Assembly: GCA_900660155.1 (NCBI GenBank)
Contig: CABFPE010000206.1
Span: 133,978 to 197,977, forward strand
From: Hofstenia miamia
Lineage: Eukaryota > Xenacoelomorpha > Acoela > Hofsteniidae
Direction: 5' to 3'
Length of the DNA: 64,000 nucleotides
Position numbers and translations under genes: made by a program. Positions 33,063-44,967 of the stretch are shown here, in pieces (position 1 is the stretch's first letter; each line of letters starts with the position of its first letter). Below the pieces are notes generated by a model. It did not search any database. It was not told the origin of the DNA and was given only the letters and a program-made list of their open reading frames with translations.

Positions 33063-33520
33063 GTCAGCTGGAACATGAGAAGTAACAAAAGCCTTAATAA
33101 AATTTTAATTAAAAGCAAATACTGGCAATTCTCATACACTGTCACCACCTGCCGATTATGGAATATATTGTCTCAGAACATTCATTGTGCTTCAACACTA
33201 AACACGTTTAAGCGACTTTTAAAGCATAACCTCCTATCTAATCAATACCTATTATTGTCATCAAAAAAATTAAATGCATGGCGAAATATTTAGTGTAGTA
33301 ATTATTTTAATTTTCTTATCAAGTCGTAATTGTGTATTTTTAACTTATTTTAATTTGTAGCTTAGTTTATTTTTAAGTGTCGTGCTTGTATGTATTATCA
33401 ATTTGTAAATATGTCTATATGTATATTGTAAATATTGTGTATATATGTTTGCAGATTTGTAAATATGTGCAACAGGTATTGATAGCAGGTAAACAAATAA
33501 AGTTATTGAAGACTTAAAAA
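33063..33520 (+). pseudogene. LINE 3' end fragment
   Basis: 33075-33293 reads QFSYTVTTCRLWNILSQNIH, then CASTLNTFKRLLKHNLLS. This is the C-terminal tail of CR1/L2/Jockey-type reverse transcriptases (FSxxxxxxWNxLPxxIxxxxSLxxFKxxLKxxL). About 200 bases of T-rich 3'UTR follow, ending near AATAAAGTTATTGAAGAC. It is 5' truncated and sits against the Penelope-like element. Confidence 0.65.
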
Positions 33521-33639
33521 AAATCACGTGGTGTGGCTAATTCTATTAAATGATAAATCAGAGTTTTATGTTTTTGATTAAATGTTCGATCTTGGTTTCG
33601 TTCGTAATCTTTTAATGGGATTAAAATTCTTGATTATAT

Positions 33640-35072
33640 GAAACCGCTTGTTTCGAGCACTGATGCTAGCAATAATGCAATATCAGGGGTTCTTGATCAA
33701 GGTAGGCAGCCAATGTACTTTATTAGATAAAAACTTCTTGGTTTTGAAAGGCGAGCTAAAGTAAATGACAAAGAGGGCCTTGCAAAGGTGTTCTGCATTG
33801 GATAAGTTAAGAAAATTTCTCATGGGTCATTAATTTACGTTACACATAGGCAATTGCGCAATAGCTTATTTATTTTGATACCGCAAGCTGTTGGTAAAAC
33901 ATTATGCATTGGCAGTTACTCCTTTCTGGTTACTCATTTAGGTTGTGTGGAAAAAGGGTTATTGCCAATGCACTTAGTAGGTATTCTGCCTTGTTTGCTT
34001 GTGATTCAGATAACTTAGACCCATGGAAGAAATCACTTCTAACCCAAATTCACGGCATTCATTGTGGTAATGCCATGATTTCAAACTTAAAGAAAGAAGG
34101 TATTAATTGGAGCGGCATGGTAACAGATGTTTGTACTTTCATTAAATCATGTGAAACTTGTTCTGAACTTAAAGAAAATTGGCTAAGTCACCAACATCAT
34201 CAATACCGATCCCATCACAGGATCATGAACTGATTGCTGTTGATTTTCTTGGTCTATTAACCCAAAGACCAGAAGGATTTCAGTATGTTATGAGTTTTCT
34301 AGATGTTTTGACTTGATTACCAGAGGTATATGCATTAAACGATATTACATCTAACTCAGCAGTATCTTGCCTAGAAGACTACGCCTCTTGATATATAGAT
34401 GTTAAAACTTTATTGTCCGATCGTGGCTCTCAACAAGAATCCACTAAATTTTTAGAAGCTTGTTTAAAGTTTGGCATCGAGAAAAAAGGACAGTATCATA
34501 TCATCCACAAAGAAACGCTTTGTGTGAACAATTTCATCGCACTCTGTGGACCAATATCTAGCTCTCGTTGAAAGGATCTGGTAAATCCGCTGCATATTGG
34601 TTGAAAGGTTTGCCTGCTGTTTTGCGCGAATTCAGACGAACTACACATTCTTTAACTGGCTGTTCGCTTCAAGAACTTATGTTTTCCGGTCTAGAATTAA
34701 AACTAGAGATAGCAAAGAAAAACATTTCTCATTCAATTTGAAGAAATTCTGTATGACCTCATTCTTCTTCTTCTACAGTTTTTGTATGCTCCCTATTACC
34801 ATTTTGCAAAGGACACCCTCCGTCTCTTGAAAAAGGCGTTGTTACAAAACTCCTCTCACCCCAAGTTGCCGTGGTTGATGGTCAAACGGTGTCTTTTAGC
34901 AGGCTGGCTCTCAGAAACTCCAATTGTCGAAAAATTGGTGTCACTAGGAGATAGATTTAACAGATCCGTCTATCCATATTTTGCCAATTTTGAAGTTGAA
35001 GATGCATCTGATGACAATGCTGTTGCGGATGTTTGCAATGTACAGCAACAATACACGACTAATATAAACTAA
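33640..35072 (+). mobile_element. Broken Ty3/gypsy-type pol fossil
   Basis: Parts in order are an RNase H-like segment (about 33640-33930), the zinc-binding integrase N-terminus (about 33960-34240) and the integrase core (about 34220-34700), followed by integrase C-terminal-like sequence to about 35072. No gag, protease, main RT domain or long terminal repeats are recognised. It is broken in several places and looks old. The integrase part appears again at 38284-39421 because of the assembly duplication. Confidence 0.7.
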
Positions 35073-36779
35073 ATTGGTAAATGTGTAACCATCATTGTCA
35101 ACACTATTCAACATAGTTAATTAGTTAGTTGCGATTATATTAACAATAGAAAGCCCGAAGATTCTAAACCTCAAATTCATGCAGTTATCAAAATTGACCC
35201 ATTCAAGTAAAACTAACGAAAACAAAGCAATGAAAGAAGTGTGAGAGCAAAACAAGCTGTTTTTCTATATAAATTCTCATTACATGTGACATTACAAATA
35301 AATACCAAATATGCAAAGTGGTGAAATTTGACCACTTGAGCTTTCTAGTGTTAATTAGCAGGTTGTATACGATTTGTAGAAGACTAATTCGAAATAAAAC
35401 CGTGATCTTTTACACTATGCATTACGTTAAGTTCCTTGATATCATCGGTTATAATGATCTGTTTTGGACGAGATTACTTCTTGCATGGAGTTCTGCTATT
35501 ATACATGGAGGCTATTTGTATTGCGCGCAGAAAATTTGTGCCGCACAAAATCTGATCGACGAAAGATGAGAGCCAATTAAATTAATTTAATGACCTTCTT
35601 CGGGAAGGAGGTAAATGCTCCTTCGCATCCATGTATAATAGCAGAACTCCATGCTTCTTGTAAAAACAGCTTCTGAAGTGATGAAGTTCTTTGAGATTTG
35701 AGAGCAAACCTTAACCCATGAATTGATGTATCAACCTTTGCACAAGAGCAGTATTCGCTTGGAACATAATATCCCTGACTAGACTGTTGATGATTATTGC
35801 AAAATCGTTTTTCACGCTCACACTTGAGTCCGCTATACCAATTATCGTCCATTGGTTTTCACTTCCACAGAAAGTAAGTAATGTTTTATATGGATGGTGG
35901 CATTATAAGTTGAAGAGATCAAATAGTTGGGTTTATGTTCATCAAAACTGATTACGATCTTAATTAGCTCCAATATCGGTCTTCCGTGTTCGGAAATCAA
36001 ATTTTTGTAAAGTACAACGCATCCTCCATTATCCGTTTTTCAATTATCCAGCAGCCATGCAAACTTCCTTTTTTTCCCCAATATAAGCTTTTGTTTATTG
36101 TTCCGTTCATTATTGTTCTATTTGCAGATGTAATAATTGATATTACAAATAATAATTGATATGTTAAATGTTGTCATGGCCAGAACTATTGCTAAATGAT
36201 GCACCAAAATTCTGAATTTCACAGTTTGTGCAATTTTAATCTTATTAACCTTAATTTGGTGCATTGTTAAGAACTAAATTTTATTGATATATACAATACT
36301 TGGATTATCCAGTAATCGAGTCAGCACAGAATATAATTTTGTAGCAAGAAGTGCCTTACATAAATTTAGAGAGTGTTTGTTTATCGTTGAAACAGTAATA
36401 AAGAAACAAAAATTCACGCATTGCTGTTTTTGGCTTTTCCATACTCTCCGAATTTTCAATCATCTGATATGCATAATATTCTTTCGCCTCTTTGCAGTTA
36501 CTATCTATTTCTTCCAGAAGAGCATGAAAGCCAATTCAGAATAAAAAGTTGTCCCTTGATTAATACATTAATTGCAAAATCACTAACGCAGCATTTTTCT
36601 TGATTTGGAAAGAGAAGGCCAAACAATTAATCGCTAAAAATAAGAATGCCAAAAATTTAAATTCCACATAATGAAAATACCAAAGAAAGAAAATGCAAGA
36701 AACACATTGAATATAATGCAAATAACTAAAATGGAAGAAAAAAACAAAGAAATCGTATATTTATAAAAACATTCATTAG
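35073..36779. other. Non-coding stretch with a 27-bp inverted repeat
   Basis: GCATGGAGTTCTGCTATTAT plus ACATGGA at 35483-35509 is repeated perfectly inverted at 35628-35654, with a 118-bp spacer. Open frames 35318-35569 (+) and 35577-35852 (-) both read WSSAIIHG because of it. The second is cysteine-containing (NWYSGLKCEREKRFC), but I recognise no domain. Nothing else is supported. Confidence 0.6.
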
Positions 36780-37216
36780 TTGTTAAAATACTTTGTATAA
36801 AAAGGAATGGATTGGTGAGCATGTCGGCGTGATTTAAGGCGGCGTACACGGAATTTCCCGGTATAGGGCAATGTGTCCGGAATGATACTATGTAAAGCAT
36901 GGCTGGGATGTGAATCCGCTGCTTTGAAAAGACAAGCACGAGGTGGATACGTCACGAGCTCCACCAGTGTGATCAGTCATGTGCTGTCACAAATACCTTG
37001 CAATCTAGCGTTAAGATATTCAGGTAGCACAGTGAAGACTGGTGAGCAATAGTCCAGAATGCTTACGATGGTGCTACGAAAGATGCTATTCATTGTGATG
37101 TTATTATTACAGCTTTTTAAAGTTCTAAGACAGTATAGTCTTTGAGGGGATTTCCTCCAAAGATATGTATTAATATTTACAAAATATAACTTAATGACCA
37201 ACTTCGCCATAGCCAA
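36780..37216 (-). pseudogene. LINE reverse transcriptase C-terminus
   Basis: Minus-strand readings: SPQRLYCLRTLKSC, FRSTIVSILDYCSPVF and LNARLQGI (37216-36980), then HALHSIIPDTL and GKFRVRRLKSRRHAHQSIPF (36900-36790). These are consecutive blocks of the C-terminal third of a LINE ORF2 (KxxQRLYFLRxL...FYRSxIxSILxYxxxxW...RFRxxxxxxxRxxxSFxP). One frame change separates the two. The 5' part runs into the gap at 37239. Confidence 0.65.
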
Positions 37217-37238
37217 ATTCAGTACGTTACATTTCGAT

Positions 37239-38238
37239 NNNNNNNNNNNNNNNNNNNNNNNNNNNNNNNNNNNNNNNNNNNNNNNNNNNNNNNNNNNNNN
37301 NNNNNNNNNNNNNNNNNNNNNNNNNNNNNNNNNNNNNNNNNNNNNNNNNNNNNNNNNNNNNNNNNNNNNNNNNNNNNNNNNNNNNNNNNNNNNNNNNNNN
37401 NNNNNNNNNNNNNNNNNNNNNNNNNNNNNNNNNNNNNNNNNNNNNNNNNNNNNNNNNNNNNNNNNNNNNNNNNNNNNNNNNNNNNNNNNNNNNNNNNNNN
37501 NNNNNNNNNNNNNNNNNNNNNNNNNNNNNNNNNNNNNNNNNNNNNNNNNNNNNNNNNNNNNNNNNNNNNNNNNNNNNNNNNNNNNNNNNNNNNNNNNNNN
37601 NNNNNNNNNNNNNNNNNNNNNNNNNNNNNNNNNNNNNNNNNNNNNNNNNNNNNNNNNNNNNNNNNNNNNNNNNNNNNNNNNNNNNNNNNNNNNNNNNNNN
37701 NNNNNNNNNNNNNNNNNNNNNNNNNNNNNNNNNNNNNNNNNNNNNNNNNNNNNNNNNNNNNNNNNNNNNNNNNNNNNNNNNNNNNNNNNNNNNNNNNNNN
37801 NNNNNNNNNNNNNNNNNNNNNNNNNNNNNNNNNNNNNNNNNNNNNNNNNNNNNNNNNNNNNNNNNNNNNNNNNNNNNNNNNNNNNNNNNNNNNNNNNNNN
37901 NNNNNNNNNNNNNNNNNNNNNNNNNNNNNNNNNNNNNNNNNNNNNNNNNNNNNNNNNNNNNNNNNNNNNNNNNNNNNNNNNNNNNNNNNNNNNNNNNNNN
38001 NNNNNNNNNNNNNNNNNNNNNNNNNNNNNNNNNNNNNNNNNNNNNNNNNNNNNNNNNNNNNNNNNNNNNNNNNNNNNNNNNNNNNNNNNNNNNNNNNNNN
38101 NNNNNNNNNNNNNNNNNNNNNNNNNNNNNNNNNNNNNNNNNNNNNNNNNNNNNNNNNNNNNNNNNNNNNNNNNNNNNNNNNNNNNNNNNNNNNNNNNNNN
38201 NNNNNNNNNNNNNNNNNNNNNNNNNNNNNNNNNNNNNN
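37239..38238. other. Assembly gap, 1000 N
   Basis: Exactly 1000 N, a placeholder. It separates the original 33935-37028 sequence from its repeat. Confidence 0.99.
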
Positions 38239-38245
38239 TTTGTCT

Positions 38246-38283
38246 GCCTTGCCAGCCCGCTCAGAGATGTGTATAAGAGACAG
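38246..38283. other. Sequencing-adapter contamination (Nextera/454)
   Basis: 38265-38283 is AGATGTGTATAAGAGACAG, the 19-bp Tn5 mosaic end. It is preceded by GCCTTGCCAGCCCGCTCAG (38246-38264), which is the Roche 454 primer B/Nextera adapter. This is vector-type sequence and not genomic. Confidence 0.95.
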
Positions 38284-41200
38284 CATTTAGGTTGTGTGGA
38301 AAAAGGGTTATTGCCAATGCACTTAGTAGGTATTCTGCCTTGTTTGCTTGTGATTCAGATAACTTAGACCCATGGAAGAAATCACTTCTAACCCAAATTC
38401 ACGGCATTCATTGTGGTAATGCCATGATTTCAAACTTAAAGAAAGAAGGTATTAATTGGAGCGGCATGGTAACAGATGTTTGTACTTTCATTAAATCATG
38501 TGAAACTTGTTCTGAACTTAAAGAAAATTGGCTAAGTCACCAACATCATCAATACCGATCCCATCACAGGATCATGAACTGATTGCTGTTGATTTTCTTG
38601 GTCTATTAACCCAAAGACCAGAAGGATTTCAGTATGTTATGAGTTTTCTAGATGTTTTGACTTGATTACCAGAGGTATATGCATTAAACGATATTACATC
38701 TAACTCAGCAGTATCTTGCCTAGAAGACTACGCCTCTTGATATATAGATGTTAAAACTTTATTGTCCGATCGTGGCTCTCAACAAGAATCCACTAAATTT
38801 TTAGAAGCTTGTTTAAAGTTTGGCATCGAGAAAAAAGGACAGTATCATATCATCCACAAAGAAACGCTTTGTGTGAACAATTTCATCGCACTCTGTGGAC
38901 CAATATCTAGCTCTCGTTGAAAGGATCTGGTAAATCCGCTGCATATTGGTTGAAAGGTTTGCCTGCTGTTTTGCGCGAATTCAGACGAACTACACATTCT
39001 TTAACTGGCTGTTCGCTTCAAGAACTTATGTTTTCCGGTCTAGAATTAAAACTAGAGATAGCAAAGAAAAACATTTCTCATTCAATTTGAAGAAATTCTG
39101 TATGACCTCATTCTTCTTCTTCTACAGTTTTTGTATGCTCCCTATTACCATTTTGCAAAGGACACCCTCCGTCTCTTGAAAAAGGCGTTGTTACAAAACT
39201 CCTCTCACCCCAAGTTGCCGTGGTTGATGGTCAAACGGTGTCTTTTAGCAGGCTGGCTCTCAGAAACTCCAATTGTCGAAAAATTGGTGTCACTAGGAGA
39301 TAGATTTAACAGATCCGTCTATCCATATTTTGCCAATTTTGAAGTTGAAGATGCATCTGATGACAATGCTGTTGCGGATGTTTGCAATGTACAGCAACAA
39401 TACACGACTAATATAAACTAAATTGGTAAATGTGTAACCATCATTGTCAACACTATTCAACATAGTTAATTAGTTAGTTGCGATTATATTAACAATAGAA
39501 AGCCCGAAGATTCTAAACCTCAAATTCATGCAGTTATCAAAATTGACCCATTCAAGTAAAACTAACGAAAACAAAGCAATGAAAGAAGTGTGAGAGCAAA
39601 ACAAGCTGTTTTTCTATATAAATTCTCATTACATGTGACATTACAAATAAATACCAAATATGCAAAGTGGTGAAATTTGACCACTTGAGCTTTCTAGTGT
39701 TAATTAGCAGGTTGTATACGATTTGTAGAAGACTAATTCGAAATAAAACCGTGATCTTTTACACTATGCATTACGTTAAGTTCCTTGATATCATCGGTTA
39801 TAATGATCTGTTTTGGACGAGATTACTTCTTGCATGGAGTTCTGCTATTATACATGGAGGCTATTTGTATTGCGCGCAGAAAATTTGTGCCGCACAAAAT
39901 CTGATCGACGAAAGATGAGAGCCAATTAAATTAATTTAATGACCTTCTTCGGGAAGGAGGTAAATGCTCCTTCGCATCCATGTATAATAGCAGAACTCCA
40001 TGCTTCTTGTAAAAACAGCTTCTGAAGTGATGAAGTTCTTTGAGATTTGAGAGCAAACCTTAACCCATGAATTGATGTATCAACCTTTGCACAAGAGCAG
40101 TATTCGCTTGGAACATAATATCCCTGACTAGACTGTTGATGATTATTGCAAAATCGTTTTTCACGCTCACACTTGAGTCCGCTATACCAATTATCGTCCA
40201 TTGGTTTTCACTTCCACAGAAAGTAAGTAATGTTTTATATGGATGGTGGCATTATAAGTTGAAGAGATCAAATAGTTGGGTTTATGTTCATCAAAACTGA
40301 TTACGATCTTAATTAGCTCCAATATCGGTCTTCCGTGTTCGGAAATCAAATTTTTGTAAAGTACAACGCATCCTCCATTATCCGTTTTTCAATTATCCAG
40401 CAGCCATGCAAACTTCCTTTTTTCCCCAATATAAGCTTTTGTTTATTGTTCCGTTCATTATTGTTCTATTTGCAGATGTAATAATTGATATTACAAATAA
40501 TAATTGATATGTTAAATGTTGTCATGGCCAGAACTATTGCTAAATGATGCACCAAAATTCTGAATTTCACAGTTTGTGCAATTTTAATCTTATTAACCTT
40601 AATTTGGTGCATTGTTAAGAACTAAATTTTATTGATATATACAATACTTGGATTATCCAGTAATCGAGTCAGCACAGAATATAATTTTGTAGCAAGAAGT
40701 GCCTTACATAAATTTAGAGAGTGTTTGTTTATCGTTGAAACAGTAATAAAGAAACAAAAATTCACGCATTGCTGTTTTTGGCTTTTCCATACTCTCCGAA
40801 TTTTCAATCATCTGATATGCATAATATTCTTTCGCCTCTTTGCAGTTACTATCTATTTCTTCCAGAAGAGCATGAAAGCCAATTCAGAATAAAAAGTTGT
40901 CCCTTGATTAATACATTAATTGCAAAATCACTAACGCAGCATTTTTCTTGATTTGGAAAGAGAAGGCCAAACAATTAATCGCTAAAAATAAGAATGCCAA
41001 AAATTTAAATTCCACATAATGAAAATACCAAAGAAAGAAAATGCAAGAAACACATTGAATATAATGCAAATAACTAAAATGGAAGAAAAAAACAAAGAAA
41101 TCGTATATTTATAAAAACATTCATTAGTTGTTAAAATACTTTGTATAAAAAGGAATGGATTGGTGAGCATGTCGGCGTGATTTAAGGCGGCGTACACGGA

Positions 41201-41376
41201 ATTTCCCGGTATAGGGCAATGTGTCCGGAATGATACTATGTAAAGCATGGCTGGGATGTGAATCCGCTGCTTTGAAAAGACAAGCACGAGGTGGATACGT
41301 CACGAGCTCCACCAGTGTGATCAGTCATGTGCTGTCACAAATACCTTGCAATCTAGCGTTAAGATATTCAGGTAGC
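38284..41376. repeat. Near-identical repeat of 33935-37028 (probable assembly artefact)
   Basis: The offset is 4349 bp and drops to 4348 after a T-run near 36083, the only difference I noticed over 3.09 kb. It starts at the adapter and ends at the single N at 41377. It repeats the integrase part of the gypsy fossil (38284-39421), the non-coding stretch with the 27-bp inverted repeat (39832-39858/39977-40003) and part of the LINE tail (41130-41376, minus strand). These copies should not be counted as separate features. Confidence 0.9.
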
Positions 41377-41377
41377 N

Positions 41378-41939
41378 TTTTTGAATATACAGCACTACCA
41401 GCCTTAGGGGGGGGGGGATGAGTCGGGGCGAATGTCATTCGCTCTGCGGCTTTGAAGAACCTCGCGCTAATAAATTTAAGGATTAGAGTATATAATATGA
41501 ACACTAATTTACTACCATCGCAGATATATAAGAACAAATTTAGTGTTTTATGAGAGCGCTCTAAAAATTGTCGTGCTATTTTATTGGTTTGTTATCCATA
41601 GAATGTGATATTCGTAGAAATTTAGATTTTTCCAACAGACGATTTTAGCCAAAAAACGAGAAAAATTTATTCGTAAATGAGTTTTATTCTGAATTGCAAC
41701 ATAGCTGCTTGTTTTTCTATTTGCTTCACCTACTAATTCATCCTTTATTTTTATGTACAACACACACTTTTAAAAATTTCAGCGTTGATTAGGTAAAACA
41801 GTATTGAATTACATTAATTAGATGCAATTGTCGCCCATAAAACAATTTTACACAAATAAGTGTGGGGCAGAAATTTACATCATGATGACACGGACTTTGT
41901 TATTACTTTTACTATCTTCGCTCCTATGTGAAATTTTTG
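41378..41939. other. Intergenic, no gene seen
   Basis: It begins after the single-N join and contains a run of ten G at 41408-41417. No gene recognised. Confidence 0.5.
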
Positions 41940-42540
41940 TGTTGAATTTTGAAAGCAAAACGTAAAATGATGCAATACTTGCATTTGTTTTGAAAAAATA
42001 TCTTTAACCATCAACTGCCACCTATATATTTATAAAAGAATAATTTTAGTTAGAGGTTAATAGCCTCCAGGAACATAGTCACTTGAGTCTGGTTCACACA
42101 TTAATTTTGTTTTCTTTGATATGGTCATGGAGTGGATTGCCGAATATAGTCTGCAATTATCTTTTAAAACAATAGCATTGTTAGTGAATAGAGAGGAATC
42201 CAAATTCAAGTTTTTGAGAAACTTAAAAGGATTTGTCTGCCTATATTCCATACTAGCACAGAAAGAGCTAATGTAACATCAAAGTATCGCTCTCTAGAGC
42301 ATCGTCTCCAGATACTGCCATTGAAAGATTCATTCTGATTTGGTGACAGTCCAATTAGATATTTTTTCAGCAATGATTCATCTGAGAGTCTATTGAGAGT
42401 GAACTACATGTACTTCTAGTAGGAGTAGTGCTGGTGTCACTGCAGTCAGGAATACTTTCAACTGTCTTCACCAGGAGCAGCATATGATGCCTTGCAATAC
42501 CCTTCAACCTTCCTTTTTTGCATTGTTAGTTAGAGGCTAC
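41940..42540 (-). pseudogene. piggyBac-like C-terminal piece, second locus
   Basis: On the minus strand 42251-42057 reads QTNPFKFLKNLNLDSSLFTN, then ISKKTKLMCEPDSSDYVPGG, almost the same as 5908-6080. Upstream on this strand (42535-42400), HHMLLLVKTVESIPDCSD is also shared with the first locus (about 5700-5760). It is fragmentary and inactive. Together with 42661-43135 it forms an inverted copy of 4850-6210. Confidence 0.5.
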
Positions 42541-42660
42541 AGAATGTATTTCTTAAAAAATTCAAAAACAAAGTTGATAAAAATTTAAAAATTAACCAGA
42601 AGTGGCATTTTAGAGGTGCAAATGTTATTTTTCGTTTGATCTCAAGTAAATTCAAGTTAA

Positions 42661-43135
42661 TTAACCTTTTACTGCCTCTAGCCTCTGAAAATGCGTAAAT
42701 TTGCCCTGTGAGCTTTGCAATTACTTGAATCTGTAGATTCAGATGAATTTGATGAGATTCTGTACATTCAGTTGGTGTAATACTTTCTGATGTTTCAGAT
42801 AGATCTTCATGTGATGGCAGTCATGAGGAAGTGAATGAAAATATTTGTTCCCCTCTCAATCAACTAATCAGCTAAATTACAAGAACTTTCTTTCTAAGGA
42901 GGTTCAGTGGATTGGAGAGAGAAGAACAATGATCGTTTGATCCACTTCCATCTTACAATGCATTTATTGGAAAGCAAGAGTTTGCTGTCAAGTCAAGAAC
43001 AACTGCGGAGTTTAGAGATCCTCTATCAAGTTTTCTATTATTCTTCCATAACTTCAAAAACGAAAGCAATTTCAAGTTTCAAACCAACATAGCAAAACGA
43101 AAATGAAATTGTGAAAAAAATTATCAGTATTTGTA
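42661..43135 (+). pseudogene. piggyBac-like N-terminal piece, second locus
   Basis: TTAA at 42661-42664 is followed by a terminus (CCTTTTACTGCC...) related to the one at 5345. An acidic segment follows (SDEFDE, about 42737-42760), then WREKNNDRLIHFHLTMHLLE and a tail similar to that at 5040-4920. It stops before the LRFDD block, so it is shorter than the first locus. Stops and frame changes are present. Confidence 0.5.
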
Positions 43136-44902
43136 AAAAATGTTTGTAGATTGTAGTTTGTTTATTCATTTCTTATTCAAAAATACTATTATTTTTATAC
43201 TTTGTAAAAAAATTTCTTTATTTTTAGAGTGGTCAAAATGACTGAATTTGTCAGTTGACGTATATTTTTTTCTGACGGTGCTATTATTAAGGAGCAAAAT
43301 ACACAAGTAATCAACTTCAGTGTAAAATTTTGTTTTAATAAATTTTTTTAATAAGCCCTCAAACGTTCTCAGATAAATTGAGATTCAAAATCCCATTACT
43401 ATTACTTTAATCTAATTTAGATCATAACTAGAATTGTATTACGATTTGCTTAAAAATGCCAACTATATCATCAAAGGGAACTACCAACATGTGCTGCTTA
43501 AAGGTTTGTTTATATAAGAACTATTTTCAGTTCAGTATCAATCGGTGTTGTGAGCTTTGATTTGCTCGTTCTCTTTACATGTATTACAATATAGCTATTA
43601 CACACATGCATGGATATCATTTAAATTGTTGGTGGTTTTTTTCGTAAGTTTTTCATTTCCTACAAATTTCTAATAGATACAGATTTTAAGACTATTTTTT
43701 ATTAATAATATTATTTTTCACTTCCTAATAATATCACAACGTTTTTTAGATATTTGTATTAATTTAAAGTTAAACCGCTTGGCGTCCACTTAAAAGAACA
43801 AACCGTTTTCCACATTTAAAAAGAATTTTTTCCAAGCCTGGTAGGAAATTCATAAATCATGATTTATCGACATGTTTAGTGAGAACATGCTTTAATTCGA
43901 TGTTAAACATTTCGATTAAAACGTATTGCTGTGGCTGCATAATAGTTAGAAAGATTAACTATTTTTCTTTGAAAATGTTGAACTTTTGAAAACGATTATA
44001 TCTCTTCATGTCCAGTGTTTATGTTATTTATAGTTTTGACCCCATGACTTTTTCATAATATGTGCAAAAATATCCAAATCCGATTGAGGCATGCGATGCG
44101 CAAAGTTATTAGTCGCGGAATCAAAAAATTTTCAAGTTATTTCGCGATCTTACCCAGATCCAATTTTTGTAATAACACGTTGCAAAAGATAAACTAAGTC
44201 TGGAGTTGCAAACTGATACTATTCTGAATTCATATAATTTTCTACTAATTGTACTGCAATGACATACTTTGGGGACGTTGAAAAGAGATAGGTTACTTAC
44301 CGTCACAGCAACATCATTTTTAACAGCAAAATACACTATGGCAGTTCGGTTTAAGTGCATGTAACAGTTCACCATTAACAAAAATTTTTAATTATCAATG
44401 AATAAACTATACTACAAAAGTATACCATTATCATAGGACACAAGATTTTGCAGACTCAACTGTTTTGCACAGATGCATATAACAATTCATACAGCAAAGC
44501 ATTTAAACACACGCATTAAAAAATATCAAATACTAACACAATATTGTTAGTATTTATTATGCATTACACTACATGATGTGTAAAAACTACTTTACTCTTT
44601 ATGATTGACAGCTTTAAAACATCCTATATATCCTTTAGCAATTTGGTCATAATTTTGGCAGTAATAAATTTAAATTAAACACTTCAATTTTGAATAAAAT
44701 TAAAAATAATTTTTTGATGGAAAATAAAAGATTATAAAGTAAAAAGGAGTTTTAATAATTTTCAAACAAATCAAAGTTCGTGCTGACATTTTGCATAAAT
44801 TCCCTTACATTGCTTAATTATACATTAATTCTGAAATGGCATCTCAATGTAATCTCATGAGATGTATCAGCGATAACCGAATGAAACATCTGTAGAACAT
44901 CA
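43136..44902. other. Intergenic, no gene seen
   Basis: AT-rich sequence. An 86-codon open frame at 44121-44381 (minus) shows no domain and is not called. Confidence 0.5.
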
Positions 44903-44967
44903 GCATCCTAAAAGCGTCTCACTAGGATATGAGACACCTCCGACATCAATAGGATGAGTTAGGATGC
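44903..44967. repeat. Nested palindrome
   Basis: The outer arms GCATCCTA (44903) and TAGGATGC (44960-44967) enclose an inner hairpin GTCTCA...TGAGAC (44916-44935). GGAT-containing words recur inside. It could be a remnant of a fold-back element. It overlaps the 3' edge of the gypsy fossil. Confidence 0.5.

Noticed and set aside
35577-35852. Cysteine-containing minus-strand frame (91 codons)
   Set aside because: It includes one arm of the 27-bp inverted repeat and matches no family I know; its second copy at 39926 is an assembly duplicate.
38284-41376. Recent segmental duplication of a retroelement cluster
   Set aside because: The adapter at one edge and N at the other point to an assembly artefact.
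41408-41417. G-run as a regulatory quadruplex
   Set aside because: A single G-run beside a contig join is more likely a sequencing or assembly edge effect.
44121-44381. 86-codon minus-strand frame
   Set aside because: No motif, no splice context and no neighbour that would support it.
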